This document shows, one piece after another, positions 20,801-31,300 of a stretch of 64,000 bases of DNA (position 1 is the first letter of the stretch; each line of letters begins with the position of its first letter). Source of the stretch: Erpobdella octoculata (Eukaryota; Annelida; Clitellata; Hirudinida; Erpobdellidae). The notes beneath the pieces are model-generated. The model ran no database searches. It was given only the letters and a program-made list of their open reading frames with translations, and was not told the DNA's origin. Location: NCBI GenBank assembly GCA_963978895.1, contig OZ022238.1, positions 18,914,871 through 18,978,870 on the forward strand, read 5' to 3'. A program made the position numbers and the translations under genes.

Positions 20801-22886
20801 GTGTAAGCTAGACCACTAATCCGCCTGATTATCTGGCCAGACTGAGCCGCGAATGAACTAAAATAATAAGGCCTCCTTCGGCCAAAGAAATCACATTATT
20901 TGGAAAGCTAAAAAAATAACTTGTTAGAGTTTATTCAATACGTGTAATGTCCAATGGATGAATTGATCGCTCTTGTTTGTATATGTATATACACTAGGTA
21001 AATTTAAAATCAATCCGGGAATTTGAAATCATAAGCCAGTACCCGAACCCGGTTTTTGAAAAACTACAAACCCGAACCCGAAAACTCGAGTTTTACAAAC
21101 CCGAACCCGAAAACTCTAGTTTCACAAACCCGAACTCGAACCCGAAAACTCCAAAAAGTACTACCCGTGACATCCCTACTAACAACCATTAGTATATCTA
21201 CTGAAATTTGTTTTTAAATATGAAAATATCTACCTTTGGATGATCCTGAACTATGAACCTAGTTCTCACTAGATCAAAAGGGTAGGAAATTGAGGTGGCC
21301 ACAACCCCTGCCACCCCACCACACAAGAAATGGTTGATTGGTTTGGGGAATGTATTGTAGGTGAGGCGAGTCAGCCTCTCAAAACAGCTAAACTGAAATT
21401 TTTTAGAAAATAGAAACTATTTAATACACTTTCTGGAATAATTTCATTTATTTCATTTGCCAAACAAAATATTTATAAGCTGGTAATAATTAACGAACTT
21501 TCAATTTATAAATAAAGACAAAATTAAGTAAAAGAAACATCTCACTTGCTCAAATATTTTGTGAAATTATTCAAAATTTATGAAATTGCATTTGTAAATG
21601 AATCATCATGATTGAAGCAATACCTGAACAACTCCGTATACAATGGAAAGAAATTGTGCTGGAGTGTGACCTTTCCAAAGAGCAGCTGTTCCTTCATCAT
21701 GGAATATTTTGGAAATTGTCTGAGGAATTCCTTTGTATTTTACACATTTACTGCTTTCAAGTGGGTTGTCTTGAATCTATCTTTTTTAAAAACAAAAACA
21801 CAATGTTAGGACAAACTTTCCAGACTTGGAATAAAGTTAGGTGTAAAAATAGATGGATCACCCCACTTTGCAACAAACCAAGAAATTCTAATATAACATT
21901 AAATATACTATGCCTTCTACTTTAAAACAAATTTAACATAATTCCAAAATACTAATAGACACTTCCTTGATTATTTATCAATTTGAAGCATTTATATTAG
22001 GGTAAGGTTTCCTACGGACGGCCCGTGCCGAAAAATAATCGTATTATTTTTATTTTGTCACAATAACATAAAAAAACAAATTTAATACCAATTTTAATTT
22101 AAAAAAAAACATTTATCGTAATTTGAGAGACTTTGAAAACGTAAGTAGTACCCTTCCAAGCCCTATTTACATCGTAGTTGTGAGTGGTGAGGTACGATGA
22201 TCGTATGAATGAAATGAATAAAAAATAAATAAAATTAGTTTATAATAAAATTTTATTTAAAAAACAAACTATCAGTTGTAAATAAAAATTCCATTAAAAT
22301 TTTAAAACTCACCGCCCGGTAACTCGGGACGGTTTGCAAGAAGTAAGAAAATTGGAAATTATTAAACTAAGTTAACTTCTTTAAATAAACAAAATTTCAA
22401 ATTTTTAATGAAGAAAAACTAAAAAATAAATGTTAAAAAAAGTAGTTTATTCGAAGCAACGTCGAAATTTGAATATTTGTAAGCGAACATTGTGTATTTG
22501 CGTCGTTTAAACTTTTCCTTCAAATCCTTCGTTTAAACTTTTCCTTAAAACTCAAACGTACATAAATTATAATTACATTATTTATTTTTTTATATGACAT
22601 TTTCTCATTTTAAATAAATTACTTATACTAATTATCATAATTTTTAAACTAGTGTTTACTTTTAATCGTGTTTATAGTTGATTATAGCCGAGAATTATGT
22701 ATTAATCCGCCACACGTCCGTGGGAAACTTTACCTATATTAGAATGTGACCTGCCTGTAATCTGATTTTTACAACATCAAGAGGCTGTGTGAGTCCTCTA
22801 GTAACAAAACCACTGGCAGCACCAGACAAGCTGTAAATACTCCAGTGAACATTGTCATCGCTGGATGATTCATATCCTACTACCAT
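17814..22886 (-). CDS. SLC25A19: Mitochondrial thiamine pyrophosphate carrier
   Basis: Five exons on the reverse strand: 22886-22755, 21776-21624, 21392-21234, 19033-18832 and 18133-17814. Phases agree and give 321 residues, against 320 in human. It carries thiamine pyrophosphate across the inner mitochondrial membrane. Three Px[DE]xx[KR] signatures, one per carrier repeat, are visible: PLDVVK (residues 35-40), PFDLVR (133-138) and PLDFAK (237-242). Other matches to human are LWKGHTPAQFLSIVYG and the C-terminal GSMAGLLAKTAIYPLDFAKK, which fit this subfamily rather than a general carrier. The first intron appears to start with GC (CAG then GCAGGT at 22754-22749); using the nearby GT breaks the frame. 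Large introns hold MITEs and a hAT element. Confidence 0.93.
18539..18820. mobile_element. Fold-back MITE, about 280 bases, in SLC25A19 intron 4
   Basis: Two long inverted arms, about 18539-18650 and 18705-18820, pair over more than 100 bases with CAACGTTTTTCGTT at the inner edge. The space between is about 55 bases. A second copy lies at 27084-27286. The right arm ends only about 6 bases from the splice donor of exon 4 (GT at 18830-18831 on the reverse strand). Confidence 0.8.
19990..20160 (+). repeat. Dispersed repeat, SINE-like, nested in the hAT element
   Basis: Contains TTTATAGTCCTTTACACCAA, GTACTTCCAGTCG, then AGGCTTGGGACTGGCTTGCA. Other copies are at 26740-26910 (+) and 44120-44292 (-), and a fragment at about 55020-55055. 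About 165 bases long, with no coding and no obvious pol III boxes, so SINE status is only a guess. Confidence 0.6.
20340..20900. repeat. Three-copy internal repeat of the hAT element
   Basis: Blocks at about 20300-20455, 20600-20690 and 20740-20895 share GTGTAAGCTAGACCACTAAT and GGCCTCCTTCGG-type words, with reverse complement inside none. They are diverged by point changes. Confidence 0.5.
22000..22734. mobile_element. TA-flanked MITE in SLC25A19 intron 1
   Basis: The left end reads GGGTAAGGTTTCCTACGGAC and the right end, read inward, GGTAAAGTTTCCCACGGACG. TA flanks both (21998-21999 and 22735-22736). A related internal motif lies near 22310 (CGCCCGGTAACTCGGGACGG). It is 735 bases with no coding sequence. 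The right end lies 15 bases from the end of exon 1 of SLC25A19. Confidence 0.75.
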
Positions 22887-23580
22887 TATTATTTTCAAAA
22901 CTTTTTGAAAATACTAACTAATAAAAATAACAAATAGTGAAATTTAATCGAATGTGTTGGGCAGTCAAAAACCACCGTCAAGTGAAAACTGTAAAAAGTA
23001 CTGAAAGTTGAAAGTTGAAATATCAGAGTATCGAAGAAGCAGATGTAAACAGAATTTGTACAATTTAAAAGTACATTTCGGTAAGAAAAATTATTTACTA
23101 ATTTTATGTTTTAATTTTTAAAATCTTATAAATTAATATGTTTTAAAACAAAATTAGTATCATCAAAAATTTACTCATATCAAAGATGTGATACATTCTC
23201 CAGTTCCCCCGGCGTTTTGTTACCTTTTGTTTTGTTTGTCTGTGTTTCGGAAAGATTGTAATTGCAGAAACGTTAATGCTATTGCAGAAACAGTTGTATG
23301 ACTGGTTTTGCTTTTATACTTACATATTATTAATTATCCTAATTTAATTAGTTTAACGGGCGTGTCCACATTAACCATGTCATTGATTGATTGATTGATG
23401 TCATATGTGAAAAGATGAAAATATGAAAAGAAGCACATATTTTTGAAATTTAGTGTAATTTAGTCACTAGTTTAGCGACTCACACGCACCAGCAAATAAT
23501 AAAGGTTAGCATGTGGTTGAATATGTGATAGTTTAAAGCTCCAGGAAGTTAGCAACGCTTCGGGCAACGATTTTCGGCAA
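22887..23580. promoter_or_regulatory. Upstream region of SLC25A19 and start of the intergenic gap
   Basis: About 2.4 kb separates the SLC25A19 start (22886, -) from the FBXL6 start (25311, +), so the genes diverge. No TATA or other core element was identified with confidence. This entry marks the SLC25A19 side, which shows AT-rich unique sequence. Confidence 0.3.
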
Positions 23581-24255
23581 TTATTATTTGTCACTAGGAA
23601 AGTGTAAAATGTAATTAGATATTTGAGTTCTACGTTAAATTTGCTATAAGAATACATTTGTTTAAAGAGGCGGATAATTTTATTATTTTTTTGATTAATT
23701 TTTTTCTGATTGGCTGTGTCGGTAACATATTTGTAAGGTCAAGTCGTGGAAGGCATTTTTCACAAAGTGTCAATGAATATTTTAAAATAATTTTTGCACT
23801 GTTCAATCAAGCTTATATTTCTCTACAAGAAAACATTTGTTTGAAGGGGCGGACAATTTTAGTTTATTTTTTGTTTAATTAATTTGTTGCGATTCGGATC
23901 GATTGAAAGCGGAAGCATTTCTGTAAATGACGTTTATTATTATTTGTCACTAGGAAATGGTAAAATGTAATTAGATATTTGAATTCTACGTTAAATTTTC
24001 TATAAGAATACATTTGTTTGAAGGGGCGGATAATTTTATTTATTTTTTGATTAATTTGTTTCTGATTGGCTGTGTCGGTAACATATTTGTAAGGTCAAGT
24101 CGTGGAAAGCATTTTTCACAAAGTGTCAATAAATATTTCAAAATAGTTTTTAAACTGTTTAATCAAGCTGATATTTCTCTAAAAGAAAACATTTGTTTGA
24201 AAAGGCGGACAATTTTAGTTTATTTTTTATTCAATTAATTTGTGGTGATTTGGAG
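23581..24255 (+). repeat. Tandem duplication, unit about 357 bases
   Basis: The blocks starting ATTATTTGTCACTAGGAAA at 23581 and 23938 match almost throughout, including GGCTGTGTCGGTAACATATT and GGTCAAGTCGTGG. Each unit also holds a smaller internal duplication of CATTTGTTTGAAGGGGCGGA. ORFs at 23658 and 24014 are by-products of the repeat. Confidence 0.8.
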
Positions 24256-24393
24256 TGAAAATAGACATCGTTTCCCGCTTCGTTGCTAACTTCATTCACC
24301 TATAGTTTAAACACTTTAAACTATTATATAGTGTAGTGTATTGGACATAGGAGTATAGGACAGGTGCTACCTACATACAGCACTTTCAGTCTT

Positions 24394-24560
24394 AGTAATC
24401 CCGTCAGAGAGGTTGTATTGACAAAAAATATTTTTTTAAAACGCACAATCAGTGCCTCCGGCCCTAACCCTAACCAAAGCCCTAACCCTAACCCGGGGTC
24501 ACTGATTGTGTTTTTAAAAAAATATTTTTTGTCAATGCAACCTCTCTGACAAGATTACCG
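24394..24560. mobile_element. Fold-back element with a telomere-like loop
   Basis: Arms 24394-24456 and 24497-24560 are near-perfect inverted copies (GTCAGAGAGGTTG, then ACAAAAAATATTTTTTTAAA). The loop 24462-24494 holds CCCTAACCCTAACC, AAAG and CCCTAACCCTAACCC, which is the animal telomere repeat. It has no coding sequence. Confidence 0.8.
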
Positions 24561-25296
24561 ATAATGATTAGGTCTCTGTGAGTGGTTAGGTTCTAATGGA
24601 CCTAGTCCTAATCTTTCTGCTGGAACCCTCACTTTGGTTTAAACGTTCGTTTAGCCAAGTTTAACAGAAATATACGTACAAAGAGTTTTATAGATATAGA
24701 GATACATTCTATCTATAAACATTTTTGTTTATATATGGTCTGAGTAGAATGTACTGTAACTGTACTGCTTCACTTCACTCTTAATTTGACTTATACTACA
24801 AAATCATACAATAGCATCTTCATTTTGTATCAGAAATCCAAGCCGAATCAATTGTCAAAATTGTTTTCAGCTAAGTTGGAGTCAGACATTTTGAGTTTTT
24901 AACCTTGATAGATATTGCTGATGGTTCTTTAGTTGATTTATATAAAGCATAAATACTGTTGAAGTTTCTCTCTCATTCTGCTTTGACCATATCTAAAAAA
25001 CTTATCTTTTTACTGCACTCAATATAATTGAAATGTTTGCCTATTGCATATTATTTACAAACAGATAAAATAAGCTACTAAAAGTTTTAAAATAAAGGAA
25101 TATCATAGCTAAAATCTACACTAATTGTTTCTATTTGTTGTTGCTAGTATGAAATCATGTTAAAAAAGTAATTTCCAATGCCAAAACTCTGGAACACTTC
25201 TTGGCAGGCATTTTAAATAGGGAAAAAATAGAATTTTTTAAATTCCATATCAGACAATTTATTTTTAGAATTTAAAGAAAGTTGCCATTTTTTTAG
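24561..25296. other. Intergenic, upstream of FBXL6
   Basis: AT-rich. No exon could be supported, although an upstream FBXL6 exon is possible because the sequence before the ATG at 25311 is open and preceded by TTTTTTTTAG at 25287-25296. Confidence 0.3.
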
Positions 25297-25310
25297 TGAA
25301 GAAAAAAAAC

Positions 25311-28300
25311 ATGAAAGAACTGAAGTCGGAAGGAACCAAAAAAAAGCGAAAATTGGTAATACCTATAGATTCTTTGTCGGTTTCATCAGATTCTGAGGAT
25401 TTTGATTACAAAGAAAGTGAAGTAAAATCCATGGCAAAGTAAATGAAGTTTTTTAATTTTATGAAATGGGCAGATTTAGTTACAAATACATTTAAATCTA
25501 ATTAATCCTTTGCTGATATTTTATCTGCTGTTTTTTTCTTGCATGCCATAAAAACATAAGTATGAGTATAGGTTAGTTTAGGTAGTATAGTATAGTATAG
25601 GTTGCAAGGAGATTGTCAAATTTATTGAAAAAAGTTGAATGGTTCCCAGTTAGTTCATGGATAGACATATACCAAAATTCCCTTTCATGGAACAAAACTT
25701 AACACATGATTTATGCTTTCAGTTAGCTTTTTTATGTGTTTAACAGTTTGTCAATAGATGTGTTATGGCAACTGTTCATAGATGAGTCATTACGTGTGTG
25801 ATGTTTTATTGTTGCTACAATCTTGAATGATGATTCACCAGCAACTGCCATCATGTATGACCCTTTACCATGGCAGTGAGAGTGGCATTTCAGAACTGTT
25901 TTTCTGAGAAATTCGAAGGAATCAAGCCTATTAACATACACAATTTCCGATGTCTGTTACAATTTTGAGGTGGTCAGCAGTTGATAGAATTAGTGCGTGC
26001 AGGCATGTAATAAAAGTAATTATGCAATTGTACACTGTCAGTCCTAAAGATAAAAAAAAGGTGGCACTGGAATCGCAAATTAATATATAATGAGATTTTT
26101 AAAAAGATCCTTCATTTTTGATGGGCTATCTCTTGTTTAATAGCTACCTATTTTAGGAAATGTTATCTCTGTTATCTTTACTACTTTTAATATTTTTAAA
26201 GGAATGAAGAGAAACCAAAAATTGAAAGAAAGAAAAAAGACACAATCAAGAAGACTGGTAATTCTGTTCTCATTTTATCTTGTTATTATTTTTTCAATGT
26301 TGTCTGACTTCGTTTAATTTATACTTTTATCTGTACAATATTTGTTTAATTTATAATTTTTTCTGTACACTATTTGTGTTATTTATACTTTTATCTGTTC
26401 AGTATTTGTTTAATTCATACTTTTATCTGTACAACATTTGTTCAATTTATATTTGTATCTGTACAATATTTCAGAGGAAAAAGTAGGAGATCTCAAAATA
26501 AAAGGAAGAAAAAGGAAAAGAATGTTGTTCGTGCCTGATGACCCTCAATTGTGGTCCTCCGATTCTGAAGATTATGATTACCAAGAAAGTGGAGCAAGGG
26601 CTGTGATAAAGTAAATTATATTCAATTTTTTACAACGTTTCGTTAGGTCACTTTGTTGTTTGAAAGTTTTTCTGTCCGCGAATATAGAATTAAATTAAAA
26701 TTCTGGCTACATACTGCACATAGATGTCTATTTCTTACTATTTTTTATGATAGTTTATAGTCCTTTACACCAAGTGTTTTAAGATTGAATTGGCTGAATG
26801 TTGGAAGGACATAAGTACTTCCTGTCGCGGATCAAAGTTTGATCCTTTTAACTGTCCCTCTTCCTTTATCCAGGCTTGGGACTGGCTCGCAATTAGCGAG
26901 GCAGAGTTATTTCTTACTAGCTTATAAATGTTACTAGATGTCGAATCCAATACGATGGTGTTTTTATATATTACCACCTAGCGAAAAAAAGTAAAAAAGT
27001 TATGAGATTCAACAGGCACTTAGCGAAAAAACTGAAAAACTCAAATGCTTACAAAATTTCACCCATCAAAAACGAAAAAGTAGAAAATAATTTTTACATC
27101 ATAAAAAATACATTAAAAAAATGTTTTTCTACCACCATTAAAAGTATAAAATAATATTACTATAATTCATATACAACGAAAAACGTTGCGGGCGCAAACA
27201 TCAAAACTTTAGTAAAACAAATAGTTATAAAAAATAATGCGCCCTCAACGTTTTTCGTTGTATATGAATTATAGAAATATTATTGCTAGGACTGTGCCGG
27301 TATGGTTTTTTTTCTGCCGGTACCCGTATTTTCGGGACAAAAACCGGTACTACCGGTACCAGTATAAAATCGAAAGCCTGAAAATGGCTGGAAATAGTGT
27401 TTCAAAGTGCGTCAGTGTTACCGTTCGCGGTCGGTCGGTCGCCAGCTCGGACTAAACTAAACTACAATAAGTCATGGCTCAGTTAACAAAGCGGAACGGT
27501 GCTAGACCGTTAGTGCTAAGCTATTGCTAAGAATCCTTGTCCGTAATTGATGTGTAGCAAACAATGGACATACGGGCATACAGGTAAATTGTACTGCTCA
27601 TACTGCTCCTGTAGGTTTTTAACTTTTTTTGTATTTTATGCGTGATGTGCTGAATGCCGATTGTTCAATACCGGCACCCTTCATACCGGTGGAACCGGTA
27701 TTTGCCGGTATTGCCAAAAACCGGCCGGTATACCGGCATGCCGATATACCGGCACAGCCCTAATTATTACTAATGTTTACAAATTCAGTTGCAGTTTAAA
27801 AATTCAATGTATCATACATGATTGGTTTTTCTGCACTGATTTAAATTTCGTATCTTCATTTAGAATACATTTTTGCTTCAGTGCAAACGTTTGCCTGGAT
27901 ATTCTTTTTGCGAAAATCTTTTCAGATAAATGCTGCAGTGGCATCAGGGATTGCATGGCCATTCTATGCATTTCATCTTGAGCGGAAAAAATTTACGGAA
28001 ATAAACTCCGAATTACTTTCAATGAATTTTTATTTTTTAAGGAAAGATGTGAAGACGAAAACTGAGAAAAAAAAGAAAGAAATTGTTAAAGAGACTGGTA
28101 AGTCTTTTCTTTAATTATTTTGTCAATTATTCTTTTCATTGTTGTATATCTTTATTTAAATTGGATAACAAAACAGAACACATTTATAAATTTTCTTAAA
28201 ATAGAATACGACAGTCGATGGGGTTACATGATTCCTGTGAATGTTCTCTTCAATATTTTTGAGTTTCTTATTTCTTCTGAGGGGGCAGCTTCATCTCTCT

Positions 28301-31300
28301 TAAGGTAAAATTTGAGTGAAATTTTTTTTATTAACTACTTTGATATTCATTATTTGGCAGTCAATATTTATTTTTTTTTTAATAGGATTCTTTTATCACA
28401 AATTAAAATCAAATTAAATTTTTAATTTTTCAAGAGCAACAGGTGTGTGCAGGTTGTGGAGAGAGGTAGGTCTCATACCTAGATTATGGAAACAAGTGGA
28501 TCTTTCATTTGTTTTTACAAAAAAGAAAGAAGTTTTTCATGCCCTTTTTGACTGTCGGATGTGTCAGCTAGTTTCTCTTAATATTACTGGATGGTCGGTA
28601 CTAAAGGGTGACTCATGGGAGGTGAGTGGTTGTCCAAAGAGGAGATTGTCTGCAGGAGAAGAAAAGTTATTATTTTGATGGCGGTGTGATGACGATGGCT
28701 ATTATAAGAATGAGATTTAATTCGCTCTTTAATATATTCATGATGATCATCAGTTGTTTAAATTTAACAAAACAGCTAGTGATGGACTGTCCTCGGCTAA
28801 CAAGTATCGATTTGTCTGGAACAGCAATAAGTGGTCAAATTCTACTCTCAATGACAAAGAGGTGTCTCTCTCTTGAATGCATCACTCTTTCTCAAATAGA
28901 GGTGAGTTTATGTGTTAATTAATCATTACTTATTAACCTGGCCATTTTCTGTTTGAAGAAGATGAAAATGTCATATTAATCCGTTTTTTCTTTATCCGGT
29001 CATGAATTAATGAATTATTTATTTATTAGAATCTTAGCAATTAATTGAGTTGTGTTATAACTATTTGTATAATTTGTATAATGTGGCCTATTAAAGTTTG
29101 ATGTGATGTTGATTGGTTGAATGAATAAAATAAATTGACCAATTACAGACAGGTTCAGTTTCCTATCCAACTCTTATAGAAATGACTCAGATACTCAACG
29201 CAAGATTAAAATCATTTCAACTCTCTGATTGTAAAACCAACTCTACTAAATTTCCAAGTTTTTTTAAGGCAATTCTTGTAAGTTACTTGAGTTCTAATTT
29301 TTTGTATTAGTTATTTTTCAAGTTATCTTTATCTTTTTTATATTGTATTATCTTGAATAGCAACTGAGACTTTTTGAAAGAGAAATGGCATTGAGATAAT
29401 ATTAAATGGTGGTTAATATGAAATAGTTTTAAAACATTTGTCAATAGAAAATACTTCTGCTCAATATTTTCAGCATTTGAAATCGTGACTAGCAACTTCT
29501 ATAATATATTTTCTTCCTGTTTTGTTTACTTAGTTTAAGCTTATTTGTTTATAATATTTATTTATGAGTATAAATAAAAATTTATGAATGATAAAGTATT
29601 AAAGAAGTATAAGCTCAAAAAATGTTTTTTTTAATCCAAACTTACATTGTTTTTATATTATTAAGTCCTAAAAGTATATAATTCAAAAACAAAAGGTCAC
29701 GAGGGGCATGTTCGACTAAAATTCGAGCATTTGTGATTCAATAAACAAATTTATTAGTTGTTTATATATAGGACTAGGTGAGTTACCTGGCATTGTCCTG
29801 GATTTTTAGAGGTTTTTCTCTCATTTTTTTTCTCCACCTCTTTCTCTCTCTTTCTCACTCTCTTTCTCCCTCTTCTTTTCTTCCCTCTAAGGTTGGAAAT
29901 CAGATTCAAACCGCCGTAACAGCTGTCGTTTCAGAAATAAAAGGAAATACTTAGATGGTTAGAACAAATCAAAACAAAAACTACAAAAGGGCACTAAACT
30001 ACAGCTGTAGTATAAGATATTAATTTTCTTATTCTATTTGGAGGGTTTATATATTAAGTTTGGTTTTTTAATAATTTAATTAATATATTTAGAAAAATTG
30101 TCCAAGCATGGAAGTTTTCATTCTACGACGTGTGCGATGTCGAGTCTCCTTCAAGGTAGCTGAAGTTCAAAGGTCATGGAGTCATTTGAGAATTCTTCAT
30201 CTCAATCTTGGAACTATATACTGTTTCAAAGAGGTCTCTTGTTATTTTCAATATTTAAGATACTTCAATAAATTACAATTTTCAAAAGTTCACTTAAGTT
30301 AGCTTACATATCTAAAGAAAATGTTTCTACCTTTATTTCTATAGAAGAGAAATAAATTTAATTAAAAAAACCTTGTTAATCTATTTAAGTACAGTAGAAC
30401 CCCTCTATATCGTCCATAAATTCTGATCTGGGTTTTACAAAATTTAACTTTTTTCCAAGAACATATGTGTATAAATGTACAATGATGAATAAATAGTTAG
30501 CTTATCATCAGATAAATATTAACTGAAATGCATTATTAAGATATATTCAAAATAATTGATGGCTAATATATTTATAGGTTGTTAATGTGCATTGAAAACA
30601 TTTATTAATTTCTATTTGTTTAAACGATAATACAGATTGACGATAATACCAGACTATTGCTATATCATGAAAGGTGTATCAACACCATATGCTACCGTGC
30701 TGTCATGGCATGCAGTTCCTCAATAATGAATGTAATTTCATTGAAAATCGTACAGATTTAAAATATTCAATAATTTTGTAATAGTCTGAATTCATTGTGT
30801 AAGATGTAGGATGAACAAAATATTGAAACTATTTACTTTCCATCTGATATCAGGTCTACAAATTTCATACTACTAAAATTTTATCATAAATGACAACTTC
30901 AAGAATAATTAACAAACGTCACAACTTATAATTTTTTTTAAATAATAAGTCAATTTATAAGGTGCCAAGTGAGATAGAGTTAGAAGAACGGAGTTGTTTA
31001 TTGTTGGTCCTAATGGTGAGGAGTTTATTTAAGTAAGGTGGGTTATTAGTGCTGAGAGTTTTGTAAGTTAGTAGTGAAATCTTGAAAATAATTCTATATT
31101 CTATTGGGAGCCAATGAAGTTTGCAGAGATGAGAAGAGGAGGAAGTGACTGTGGATGAATTGGTGGTGACTTTGGCAAGTTGATTCTGAACACGTTGAAG
31201 TTTACTTAAGCAAGTCGATGATATTCCGCAGAGCAGAAAGTTGCAGTACTCCAGTCTACACCTTTTCTGGATCAATTTAAAAGAATTACGAATCAATTTA

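Larger units (their letters stand above)
19477..21178. mobile_element. Non-autonomous hAT element, 1.7 kb, in SLC25A19 intron 3
   Basis: The left end reads TAGGGATGTCACGGGTA and the right end is its exact complement TACCCGTGACATCCCTA. It is flanked by the perfect 8-base duplication CTAACAAC (19469-19476 and 21179-21186). Both subterminal zones are tandem arrays of CCCGAACCCGAAAAT-like words (about 19490-19720 and 21045-21160). The middle has three diverged copies of a block including GGTGAGTGTGTAAGCTAG. No transposase was found. Confidence 0.9.
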
